Part shown: piece after piece, positions 25,873-33,753 of the stretch
Layout of the letters: each line of letters starts with the position of its first letter
Position numbering within the stretch: the first letter of the stretch is position 1
Notes under the pieces: model-generated
Seen by the model: only the letters and a program-made list of their open reading frames with translations
Told to the model about the DNA's origin: nothing
Databases searched by the model: none
Assembly: GCA_044356305.1 (NCBI GenBank)
Contig: JBIKWM010000003.1
Coordinates: 1 to 64,000 of the forward strand
Reading direction: 5' to 3'
Length of the DNA stretch: 64,000 bases
DNA from: JBIKWM01 sp044356305
Lineage (GTDB): Bacteria; Bacteroidota; Bacteroidia; UBA10329
Translations under genes and position numbers: made by a program

Positions 25873-26454
25873 ATGGGCAGTCAAACTAATTGGACACCTG
25901 GGGCTCACGACAACAAACTGGGCCTCACTGACACCGATGAGATAAACCGCATAGAGGCCGAGGGCCTGATTGATGCGGGACTCTTCATTTTTGATCAGGA
26001 TGAGTCAACCACAGTCACCGCCCAACTGATACTTGAGATTCACCGCATCGCATTTCAGAGACTTTATGATTGGGCCGGAAAATGGAGAACTGAAGAGGTT
26101 CAGGTAGGAAACCTGTTCCCGCCCCACCCCGCACGGATACCCATACTGATGTATCAATACATTGATAACCTCAATCATCGGATCAGCTTTGCACGTGATA
26201 GGAGTGCCCACATAGACTGCATTTCGTATGCCCATCATGAGTTTGTTCGCATCCATCCCTTCAATAATGGGAACGGCAGGACCGGCAGGCTGCTCATGAA
26301 CCTTGTATGCCTGATATTAGGTTACCACCCGCTTAACCTGTACCAAAGGGATGGCGAACCGCGCCAAACCTATATATCGGCATTGCAAAGGGCCGATGCG
26401 GGCGACCTCCTGCCTTTACAGGCCTTGATTGACCGAGAGCTTGAGCTGTTATGA
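25873..26454 (+). CDS. Fic family protein (putative AMP-transferase toxin)
   Basis: The product (193 aa) has the complete Fic active-site motif HPFNNGNGRTGR at 128-139, with catalytic His128. The preceding QRLYDWAGKWRTEEVQVGN segment is typical of this Bacteroidota subgroup. Fic enzymes transfer AMP or another nucleotide moiety to target proteins. No (S/T)xxxE(G/N) inhibitory motif is visible in the protein itself, so inhibition should come from a partner; a 53-residue candidate is encoded convergently and overlaps by six bases. The start at ATG 25873 (MGSQTNW) was chosen as the first residue of the family alignment. The gene separates aroC from the rest of the aro genes. Confidence 0.9.
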   Translation: MGSQTNWTPGAHDNKLGLTDTDEINRIEAEGLIDAGLFIFDQDESTTVTAQLILEIHRIAFQRLYDWAGKWRTEEVQVGNLFPPHPARIPILMYQYIDNLNHRISFARDRSAHIDCISYAHHEFVRIHPFNNGNGRTGRLLMNLVCLILGYHPLNLYQRDGEPRQTYISALQRADAGDLLPLQALIDRELELL

Positions 26455-26610
26455 ACCCCGTTGGGTCAGGGTCCTTCTCAGGGCGTCCAGGATGTAGTGC
26501 CTCGGCACAGTCTGGTTCTCAAGGGCCATGGAGGTATAAACTGATGACACCACAATGGACTCAAGTGAGCGCTGATCCCTGAGCTGGGAATATTTCGCTG
26601 AGAACTTCAT
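26449..26610 (-). CDS. Candidate Fic antitoxin (53 aa) with inhibitory motif
   Basis: A 53-residue helical product starts at ATG 26610, five bases after a perfect -7 box. It contains SMALEN at residues 27-32, matching the (S/T)xxxE(G/N) motif of Fic inhibitory helices, whose Glu blocks the ATP site of Fic. In VbhA-like class I antitoxins the small inhibitor is encoded upstream in the same operon. Here it is on the opposite strand, and its stop overlaps the fic stop by six bases. The motif, the position and the promoter agree, but the function is inferred. A longer frame starts 39 bases earlier. Confidence 0.65.
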   Translation of the reverse strand: MKFSAKYSQLRDQRSLESIVVSSVYTSMALENQTVPRHYILDALRRTLTQRGS

Positions 26611-26615
26611 CAGCA

Positions 26616-26623
26616 CAAAAGTA
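26616..26623 (-). promoter_or_regulatory. -7 promoter box of the candidate Fic antitoxin
   Basis: On the minus strand TACTTTTG lies five bases before ATG 26610. Confidence 0.55.
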
Positions 26624-26668
26624 CAGACTGGGCCCAGTGCCCCATCCATCTGCTCAATAAGCAGATCA

Positions 26669-27748
26669 TCACCGCCCCTGCATGCGCTGCCGCAGCAGAT
26701 GATCGGCCAGCACCAGGGCGGCCATGGCCTCTACAATGGGTACCGCTCGGGGCACCACACAGGCATCGTGTCGGCCTTTGGCAGCCAGCACATGGGCCTG
26801 GCCGTTGGCATCGACTGTCTGCTGCTCCATGGCAATGGTGGCCACAGGCTTGAAGGCCACCTTGAACCGGATGTCCATGCCGTTGCTGATGCCCCCCTGC
26901 ACCCCGCCCGAGTGGTTGGTGGTGGTGGTGATGCGGCCGTCCTGCATCACAAACGGGTCGTTGTGGGCCGAGCCGCGCATGGCCGAGCCTGCAAATCCGC
27001 TGCCTATCTCAAATCCCTTGGTGGCGTTTATGCTCAGCATGGCCTTGGCCAGGTCGGCCTCCAATCGGTCAAACACCGGTTCGCCCAGTCCGGCCGGGCA
27101 ACCGCTGATGATGCAACTGATGGTGCCGCCCACGGAATCTCCTGCGGCCTGCACCTCCTCTATCAGCCTGATCATCTGACCAGAAGCCGCAGGTTCGGGG
27201 CAGCGCACAGGGGTGGCCTCCACGGCTGCGGGGTCCACATGCGAGGGTTCCTCACTCATATGGATGTGGCCCACGCTGCTCACGTAGGCGCTCACAGCGA
27301 TTCCCTCTTGCCGCAGCAGCATCAGGGCAAAGGCCCCGGCAGCCACGCGGCAGGCTGTCTCGCGGGCCGATGCACGGCCCCCACCGCGCGGGTCGCGAAC
27401 CCCGTACTTGGCCAAGTAAGTGTGATCGGCATGCGATGGCCTCAGCACCTGCGCCAAGTGGTCATAGTCGCTGCTGCGCTGGTCGCGGTTGGCAATAAGC
27501 ACCGTTACAGGGCTCCCCAACGTGCGCCCGTCCATCACCCCGCTCACTATCTGAGGCTCATCGGCCTCATCGCGGGCGGTGGCAATTGCCGACTGGCCGG
27601 GCCTCCTGCGTGCCAGCATGGAGCTAAGCAGGTCGGTATCCACCGCCAAACCGGCAGGCAGACCGTCTATCACCACCCCGATCATCGGCCCGTGGCTCTC
27701 TCCGAATGTGGTGATACAAAGCGCCTTGCCGAAACTGTTGCCCGTCAT
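26669..27748 (-). CDS. aroC: Chorismate synthase
   Basis: The product (359 aa) begins MTGNSFGKALCITTFGESHG, the family N-terminus, and has GRASARETACRVAAGA near 130-145 and RKGRHDACVVPRA-like residues near the C-terminus (AKGRHDACVVPRAVPIVEAMAAL). It makes chorismate from EPSP with reduced FMN. ATG 27748 lies five bases after a -7 box; residues encoded upstream in the frame are not family sequence. It is on the same strand as the aro operon but separated from it by the Fic pair. Confidence 0.94.
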   Translation of the reverse strand: MTGNSFGKALCITTFGESHGPMIGVVIDGLPAGLAVDTDLLSSMLARRRPGQSAIATARDEADEPQIVSGVMDGRTLGSPVTVLIANRDQRSSDYDHLAQVLRPSHADHTYLAKYGVRDPRGGGRASARETACRVAAGAFALMLLRQEGIAVSAYVSSVGHIHMSEEPSHVDPAAVEATPVRCPEPAASGQMIRLIEEVQAAGDSVGGTISCIISGCPAGLGEPVFDRLEADLAKAMLSINATKGFEIGSGFAGSAMRGSAHNDPFVMQDGRITTTTNHSGGVQGGISNGMDIRFKVAFKPVATIAMEQQTVDANGQAHVLAAKGRHDACVVPRAVPIVEAMAALVLADHLLRQRMQGR

Positions 27749-27753
27749 GGGGC

Positions 27754-27761
27754 CAAAAGTA
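27754..27761 (-). promoter_or_regulatory. -7 promoter box for aroC
   Basis: On the minus strand TACTTTTG lies five bases before ATG 27748. Confidence 0.6.
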
Positions 27762-27887
27762 CGGGGTTGCGGGGCGGTACCCTGCCCATGTGAACCTGTA
27801 TTGACCTGTCTTATGGGTGGGACTGACCTAAGTCTGCCCAAGGTCCAGTGACGGCCGCTATGATCGCAACCTCAGAATAACAGGGAA

Positions 27888-29264
27888 ATGCAGCACCGCA
27901 CCATCATAGAGCCGTTCCGGATAAAGAGTGTGGAACCCATCGGGCTCACTTCAGAGGCCGAACGTGAAGTGCATCTAAAAGAGGCACACCACAACCCGTT
28001 CCTGCTCCGTAGCGACCACGTCACTATCGATCTGCTCACTGACAGCGGCACATCGGCCATGAGTGCCCAGCAGTGGGCCGGGGTGATGGTGGGCGATGAG
28101 GCCTATGCGGGCAGCCTATCGTGGCAGCATCTGGAGGCTGAGGTGCAGGATCTCACCGGCATGGAGCATGTGCTGCCGACCCATCAGGGCCGGGCGGCCG
28201 AGCGCATCATCTACGGCATATTGGGCGGGCCGGGGCGTGTCTTCATAAGCAACACCCATTTCGACACCACACGGGCCAACATTGAGTACAGCGGAGCCAC
28301 GGCCATCGATATTCCGGTACCCGAGGCGCTTGACACGGCCCTGATTCACCCGTTCAAAGGCGATATCGATATAAAGCGTCTGTCTGACCTGCTGCAGCGG
28401 CATGGCCCTGCCGTAGCGGCCGTGGTGCTTACCGTGACCAACAACAGCGGTGGCGGCCAGCCGGTGAGCATGGCCAATGCCGAGGCTGCCTCGGCCCTTT
28501 GCCGCAGACATAAGGTGCCGCTTGTGCTCGACTGCTGCCGAGTGGCCGAGAACAGCTTCTTCGTGCAGCAGCGCGAGAAGGAGATGAGCGGCCTATCGTA
28601 TCGTGAAATTGCCCAGCGCATGTTCTCGTTGGCCGATGTTGCAGTGATGAGCGCCAAGAAGGATGCGCTGGTCAACATGGGCGGATTCCTCGCCCTGCGC
28701 AATGCCGACCTGGCCGACCGCTGCCGCAACCTGCTCATCATCACCGAAGGGTTCACAACCTACGGGGGCCTCTCGGGCCGCGACATGGAGGCCATGGCCA
28801 TCGGGCTGCGCGAGGTGTTCGACCCTCACTATCTGGGCTACCGCATGCGCAGCACCGCCTATCTGGGCGAGCGCCTGCACCACATGGGTGTGCCAGTCAT
28901 GCTGCCCATTGGCGGGCACGCGGTGTATGTCGATGCCAAAAGGCTCTACCCGCACATTGTCCCCGAGCACTATCCGGGGCAGGCCCTGGTGTGCGAGCTG
29001 TACCGCCTGGCAGGTATCAGGGCGGTGGAGATCGGTTCGGTGATGTTCGGCAAGTACAGCCCTGATGGGCGGCTGATCACCGCACCTATGGAACTGGTGC
29101 GACTGGCCATTCCGCGCAGGGTATATACCCAGAGCCATATCGAATATGTGATCGAGACCTTTGAGGAGATCCTGACCCGAAAGGAACGCACCAAGGGCTA
29201 CCGCATAACCCACGAGGCCGAGTTCCTGCGCCATTTCACAGCCCATTTCGAGCCGCTCACATGA
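27888..29264 (+). CDS. tnaA: Tryptophanase
   Basis: The product (458 aa) is a PLP-dependent beta-eliminating lyase. It shows THQGRAAERI, NTHFDTTRANIE, LDCCRVAENSFF and the PLP-lysine region MSAKKDALVNMGGF near 255. Two positions favour tryptophanase over tyrosine phenol-lyase: Asp in FDTTR (Thr in the phenol-lyase) and His in the C-terminal LRHFTA (Phe in the phenol-lyase). It would split tryptophan to indole, pyruvate and ammonia in the cytoplasm. It is divergent from aroC. No TnaC-like leader peptide was noticed. Confidence 0.88.
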   Translation: MQHRTIIEPFRIKSVEPIGLTSEAEREVHLKEAHHNPFLLRSDHVTIDLLTDSGTSAMSAQQWAGVMVGDEAYAGSLSWQHLEAEVQDLTGMEHVLPTHQGRAAERIIYGILGGPGRVFISNTHFDTTRANIEYSGATAIDIPVPEALDTALIHPFKGDIDIKRLSDLLQRHGPAVAAVVLTVTNNSGGGQPVSMANAEAASALCRRHKVPLVLDCCRVAENSFFVQQREKEMSGLSYREIAQRMFSLADVAVMSAKKDALVNMGGFLALRNADLADRCRNLLIITEGFTTYGGLSGRDMEAMAIGLREVFDPHYLGYRMRSTAYLGERLHHMGVPVMLPIGGHAVYVDAKRLYPHIVPEHYPGQALVCELYRLAGIRAVEIGSVMFGKYSPDGRLITAPMELVRLAIPRRVYTQSHIEYVIETFEEILTRKERTKGYRITHEAEFLRHFTAHFEPLT

Positions 29265-29462
29265 TCATCTGCCTACCAGACAGTTCAGGTTCGGGATGGC
29301 CCATGTGCTGCTAGGCCACATTCCAGAACCTGATTCCGCTTCGCCACCACGATGGTGGTCAAGGCCAATGGAGTGATAGGGAGGTGAGAGATTTTCCCAT
29401 CGAATTCGAAGGGATGTTCGTTCCGATGGCCATGAACCGTAGCATGTCCAATGGGTCTGATT

Positions 29463-29497
29463 AAAAAAAATGTCAGGACCCATATACGGGCCCTGAC
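29463..29497 (-). terminator. Terminator of the OYE-family reductase gene
   Basis: On the minus strand TGTCAGGGCCC and GGGTCCTGACA pair around a short loop and are followed by eight T. It lies just after the stop of the reductase gene. Confidence 0.88.
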
Positions 29498-29531
29498 AGA
29501 TGCAACTACGGAGAATGCCGGGGTGCTGATC

Positions 29532-30605
29532 TCAGCCCACGAATACCGGATAATCGGTGTAGCCTTCGGCACCAGGGGTATAGAATTTCCGGAAATCGGG
29601 CTGGGCCAGTTCCTGACCATGCTGCAGCCTGCTCACCAGATCCGGATTGCTGATGAAGTTGCGCCCGAATGCCACCAGTACCTTGTCATTATGGGCTGTG
29701 AGCGCCTCTGCCGTGTCCGGGGTCTGGCTACCGCCATGAATGATGGTGCCTCCGAACTCGGCCGCTATGGCAGCCTTTAGATCTTCACCGACCGCTGGCG
29801 CACCCATGGCCGAGTGGTCGGCCACATGAATATAGACCAATCCGATTCTTCCCAATGCCTCAGTAAGATGCACATAGGCCTCCTTCACCTCTGGGAAAAG
29901 GCTCATGCCGCTGGCCACACCGTTTGGCGATAGGCGCATGGCTGTGCGGTCGGCACCGATGGCGGCCGCAACCTTAGTTGCAACCTCAATGGCAAAGCGG
30001 TTGCGGTTCTCTATCGATCCACCATACATATCTGTGCGAAGGTTCGATCCCGGATTGATGAACTGATCAATCAGGTAGCCATTGGCCCCATGCAGCTCCA
30101 CACCGTCAAATCCTGCTGCTATGGCATTCTTAGCGGCCTGCACAAACTCGTCCTGTGCCTGTGCAATGTCGTCCAATGTCATGGCCTTGGGAGTAGGATA
30201 GGGCTGACTGCCCTGGGCATCGGTGTGCATTTTGCCCTCGAGCGCTAAGGCCGATGGGGCCACTATTATTGCGCCCGGCTCCATGTTGGCAGGGTGAGAC
30301 ACACGGCCGGTGTGCATCAGTTGCATGAAAATGTGGCCTCCGGCCCGGTGTACCGCATCGGCCACCAGTTTCCAGCCCTCTACCTGGTCCGTACGGTACA
30401 CACCGGGTATGCGTGCATAACCTAGCCCATTGGCTGATGGGGCCACCCCTTCGGTGATTATAAGCCCGGCCGTTGCCCGCTGGGAATAGTACTCAGCCAT
30501 CAAGGCGTTCGGCACATTGCCTATGGCACGGCAGCGGGTCATGGGGGCCATCACTAACCTGTTGCTCAAAGTGATGGAACCGAACTTGTACGAATTGAAA
30601 AGCAT
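29532..30605 (-). CDS. Alkene reductase / N-ethylmaleimide reductase-like (OYE family)
   Basis: The product (357 aa) is an FMN-dependent TIM-barrel of the Old Yellow Enzyme family. It shows RLVMAPMTRCRA near 18, the LMHTGRVSHP active-site region, VELHGANGYLIDQFINPGSN, RTDMYGGSIENRNRF and a C-terminal FGRNFISNPDLV. These enzymes reduce electrophilic alkenes, quinones or nitro compounds with NAD(P)H. The start MLFNSYKFG is the family start. A perfect 18-bp palindrome lies 48 bp upstream, so electrophile-responsive repression is likely, but no regulator gene is adjacent. Confidence 0.9.
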   Translation of the reverse strand: MLFNSYKFGSITLSNRLVMAPMTRCRAIGNVPNALMAEYYSQRATAGLIITEGVAPSANGLGYARIPGVYRTDQVEGWKLVADAVHRAGGHIFMQLMHTGRVSHPANMEPGAIIVAPSALALEGKMHTDAQGSQPYPTPKAMTLDDIAQAQDEFVQAAKNAIAAGFDGVELHGANGYLIDQFINPGSNLRTDMYGGSIENRNRFAIEVATKVAAAIGADRTAMRLSPNGVASGMSLFPEVKEAYVHLTEALGRIGLVYIHVADHSAMGAPAVGEDLKAAIAAEFGGTIIHGGSQTPDTAEALTAHNDKVLVAFGRNFISNPDLVSRLQHGQELAQPDFRKFYTPGAEGYTDYPVFVG

Positions 30606-30652
30606 GTGTGAAACGGAAAGTTGTTGTTCGGATGGTGAACAGCCCCACCTGC

Positions 30653-30670
30653 TCAATGTTCGAACATTGA
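30653..30670. promoter_or_regulatory. Perfect 18-bp palindrome (candidate operator)
   Basis: TCAATGTTCGAACATTGA is its own reverse complement with no loop. It lies 48 bp before the reductase ATG and between that gene and the DUF2490-like gene. Such dyads are typical of TetR- or HxlR-type operators, and OYE reductase genes are often controlled by such repressors. Confidence 0.65.
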
Positions 30671-30715
30671 TTCAGGTTCTTCTCAAATTCATCTTGAAAT
30701 CTGAGAGAATCAGCC

Positions 30716-31477
30716 CTACTCCTTCTTCTTAAGAAACGGCCTCAGATCGATGTTGTAGGTCACCGCCAGCTGAATGGTGTGGTTGTTCTCCTTCTTCAGC
30801 CTATCGGCCTTGATGATCCATTGGTTGAGGTAGCCCAGCTGCACATTCCATGTGGCCGAGTGGCGGTAACCTAGGGCGGCATAGGCGCGGTTCTGATCGA
30901 GCACATTCAGCTTCACGGCCTCACCGAACTGCACGAAAAGCTCGTCATTCAGCCCGATGAACACCGTGCGGTCCTGCATCTTCTTATGGTTGAGCGGGAT
31001 GCTCAAAAAGAGCTGGTAACGCACACGGTTTCGGTATTCCCATTCGTTCATGCTCCAGGCGCCCGCATCGTCCTGGCCCCACTTCTCGAGCCAGCGCTGC
31101 TCAAGGCGGAAACGGTGACACAGGTTCACGCGGCCAAGGTCGTGGTCCGTGAGGGCCTGTTGCCACAGGCGGTGCTCTGTGAACTCGTGCGCCACGGGCT
31201 GGTCGCCATACGGAAAGGTGATGATGTGTCCATACCCGGCCGTCAGCATCAGGTGGTCCATGGGGCGGTAGTCAATGCCCACGCGCATGAGCGACTGCTG
31301 CCAGTTCAGGATACCATCATTCCTGCGGAACTGGTACTCGGTGTGTATGCCCCATCTGTCGGTGAGGCGGTGGTTGCCGAAGTACATGTACCACCCGTGG
31401 AACTGGGCGGAGGTCTGAGCGGAGGCTATGTGCATCAGGCACAGCAGGGCCACAATGGTTGCCGGTGCTTTTTTCAT
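30716..31477 (-). CDS. DUF2490-like outer-membrane barrel protein
   Basis: The product (253 aa) has a signal peptide (cleavage after IASA, Gln at +1) and alternating beta-strand pattern throughout, with WGIHTEYQFRRND, HRLWQQALTDHDLG and LEQRWLEKWG typical of DUF2490 proteins. The end (AVTYNIDLRPFLKKKE) is charged rather than the usual aromatic barrel end. The function of the family is unknown. It starts 11 bp after the SulP stop, so it is the last gene of the dabA-dabB-sulP run. Confidence 0.8.
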   Translation of the reverse strand: MKKAPATIVALLCLMHIASAQTSAQFHGWYMYFGNHRLTDRWGIHTEYQFRRNDGILNWQQSLMRVGIDYRPMDHLMLTAGYGHIITFPYGDQPVAHEFTEHRLWQQALTDHDLGRVNLCHRFRLEQRWLEKWGQDDAGAWSMNEWEYRNRVRYQLFLSIPLNHKKMQDRTVFIGLNDELFVQFGEAVKLNVLDQNRAYAALGYRHSATWNVQLGYLNQWIIKADRLKKENNHTIQLAVTYNIDLRPFLKKKE

Positions 31478-31488
31478 GACGGCATGTG

Positions 31489-33717
31489 TCAGACCTCCTG
31501 TTTCCTGGCGTGACCGGTGTTCACCTGAAAGGCGGCCTCCAGAAAGGATTCCACAAAGTGAACGGCCTCTTTCATCTCCTCCAAGGTGAGCTCCTTCTCT
31601 GTGTTGCACACCATTAGGCGGCCCCTATGGCACTCCATGGACCGGGCACTGTGTGCCTCCAGAAAGCTGGCCATGTCCAAGGTCATGAACCGCCTCACGT
31701 CCTCCTCATGCCCCGAAGTGACGTGGTACTTGGCCGACAGCACGGGGAACTTCTCAAAATCGATGTCGTGGCCCAGCACCGCATCGGCCAGCCGCTCTGT
31801 GAGCCCCTCGGGCACAAGCTGCATCTCGGGCAGCAAGCCGGGGGTCTCTGATACTTGTACCACCGTGATGGTGCGCATGGTGGTGCCGTGACCGGTGTTC
31901 TCTGTCACCTCCAGGTCTGCCACTTCTACTCGGCCACCGGCAGAATAGCTCACGAGCACATTGGCCTCGCTCACCACCCGTAGGCCTTTCAGCAATCCGA
32001 ATCCGGTGTACTTGGCCACCGGACGGGTGCGTTGCGGATAAAAGGCCATTCCCGCTCCTTCGGCCATGGTGCGCAGCTCCTGCTGGCGCGGGGTGAGCCG
32101 TACCTCCATGCGCTTGCGGTCGGCATTGCTGTTCTTGCGTGCGGCCATGGGGTGATTGCTGAATGGGCTGAAACGGTCGAAACCGATAGCGGTGACCGAT
32201 CCACCTGCATGGGCAAAAGTCTCCTCAGTGTGGTGCATGAATTCCATGAAGCTGTGGTCTATCAGGTGCGCCTCGGTCACATCCACCACCAGTCGGGTAT
32301 CAGGTTTCAGCTCCTTGAGCGCCTTTTTGAATCCGAGCAGGTTGGTGAACAGGGCAGAGCCATTCACCTTCATCACCACTTCTTTTCCCTTTGGGGCCAT
32401 CTCATATCCTGCCTTGAAAAGATTCTTGAAAGGCACCCCGTTGAACATGTGAAAAATGATCTTGGTCAATATACCGGCCCCTACCCCGATGAGCAGGTCG
32501 GTGCTGATGGTGGCTATGATGGTGATGACGAATACCACCAACTGCTCGCTGCCGATCTTGTAGGTCTTGAAGAACTCGTTGGGCGATGCCAACCTGTAGC
32601 CCACGGCAATGAGCATGGCGGCCAGGGCTGTGTTTGGGATCATCTCTATGACCGGAATGAACAGCAGCATGGCCACCAGCAGGAAGGCCCCGTGAAAGAC
32701 ATTGGCCCAACGGGTGCGCCCACCGAAGCTCACGTTGGCCGAACTGCGGGCCACCTCACTGATCATGGGCAGACCACCGAGTACACCCGCCAGGGCATTG
32801 CCCGCCCCCACGGCCATCAGGTCGCGGTCGGGGTCCGACTGCCGTCTGAATGGGTCTAGTCCGTCTATGGCCTTCACGGTGAGCAACGATTCGAGGCTGT
32901 TGATGAACAGGAACATGATCACATACTTCCAGAACACGAATGTGGTGATGGCCGCAAAACTCACATTGAGGCCCACTGTGCCCCAGAAATCACCAATGTT
33001 CACCATGTCAAAGGCGGGTTCGGTATGACGGAAATCCATGAACCACGCCAGCGGGATGGTCACCAGCAGCACGATGAGCGGTGCAGGCAGATTCTTCGCC
33101 AGCTTGAACCTGAGCAGCGGTAGACCGAAGATGATCAGCAGGCTGATGACCCCGATGAATGTGACCCGGAAGTCCTCATGAATAAGAGATTCAGGAATCA
33201 TAGCGAACAGCTCCAGCGGCTCCTTTCCCTTGAGGTGGGCCGGGTCGATGCCCAGCAGGATGTGGATCTGTTTGGAGAAGATGATGAGCCCTATGGCGGC
33301 CAACATACCGTGCACGGCCGAGTGGGGGAAGAAATCGCTGAGCGACCCGAATCTGAGTTTGCCAAATACAATCTGGATCAGGCCGGCCACCACCACGGCA
33401 CCCAGCGCCAGATGCCAGCCCTCGGTGCCTCCGCCCATCTCGTTCACAGCCCCGGCACATACCGTTATAAGTCCGGCCGCTGGTCCTTTGATGGTGAGTC
33501 TGGACCCTGCGAACAGACCCACGAACAGGCCACCGATCATAGCCGTGAGCACACCCATGGCCGGTGGGAACTCGCTCGCCTTGGCAATGCCAAGACTAAG
33601 TGGCAGTGCAAGCAGAAAGACCATGAAACCCGAGAGGGCATCGGCCTTCCAATTCTCTTTGAGTCCCGCGAATCCATCGAGCGGGAGTTTCATCTTTGAC
33701 GTTGTAGGGTTTGACAT
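31489..33717 (-). CDS. SulP family anion (probably bicarbonate) transporter with long C-terminal extension
   Basis: The product (742 aa) has a SulP membrane domain of about 14 helices (residues 20-415), with LPLSLGIAKASEFPP, GPAAGLITVC and GGLPMISEVARSSANVSFGGRTR. A STAS domain follows from about 435 to 540 (RLVVDVTEAHLIDHSFMEF). About 200 further residues are not part of usual SulP proteins; they include ITVVQVSETPGLLPEMQLVPEG, split here by its turn, and a helix-rich end, and recall DUF3137-like proteins. With dabA and dabB in the same operon, the likely substrate is bicarbonate, exchanged or co-transported with sodium. The extension may sense or regulate. Confidence 0.85.
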   Translation of the reverse strand: MSNPTTSKMKLPLDGFAGLKENWKADALSGFMVFLLALPLSLGIAKASEFPPAMGVLTAMIGGLFVGLFAGSRLTIKGPAAGLITVCAGAVNEMGGGTEGWHLALGAVVVAGLIQIVFGKLRFGSLSDFFPHSAVHGMLAAIGLIIFSKQIHILLGIDPAHLKGKEPLELFAMIPESLIHEDFRVTFIGVISLLIIFGLPLLRFKLAKNLPAPLIVLLVTIPLAWFMDFRHTEPAFDMVNIGDFWGTVGLNVSFAAITTFVFWKYVIMFLFINSLESLLTVKAIDGLDPFRRQSDPDRDLMAVGAGNALAGVLGGLPMISEVARSSANVSFGGRTRWANVFHGAFLLVAMLLFIPVIEMIPNTALAAMLIAVGYRLASPNEFFKTYKIGSEQLVVFVITIIATISTDLLIGVGAGILTKIIFHMFNGVPFKNLFKAGYEMAPKGKEVVMKVNGSALFTNLLGFKKALKELKPDTRLVVDVTEAHLIDHSFMEFMHHTEETFAHAGGSVTAIGFDRFSPFSNHPMAARKNSNADRKRMEVRLTPRQQELRTMAEGAGMAFYPQRTRPVAKYTGFGLLKGLRVVSEANVLVSYSAGGRVEVADLEVTENTGHGTTMRTITVVQVSETPGLLPEMQLVPEGLTERLADAVLGHDIDFEKFPVLSAKYHVTSGHEEDVRRFMTLDMASFLEAHSARSMECHRGRLMVCNTEKELTLEEMKEAVHFVESFLEAAFQVNTGHARKQEV

Positions 33718-33753
33718 GTTGTTGGTCTTGTAAATTCCATTGGTTAAATTGTT

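Noticed and set aside
27888..29264. Tyrosine phenol-lyase
   Set aside because: The FDTTR Asp and the C-terminal LRHFTA His are the tryptophanase residues, where the phenol-lyase has Thr and Phe.
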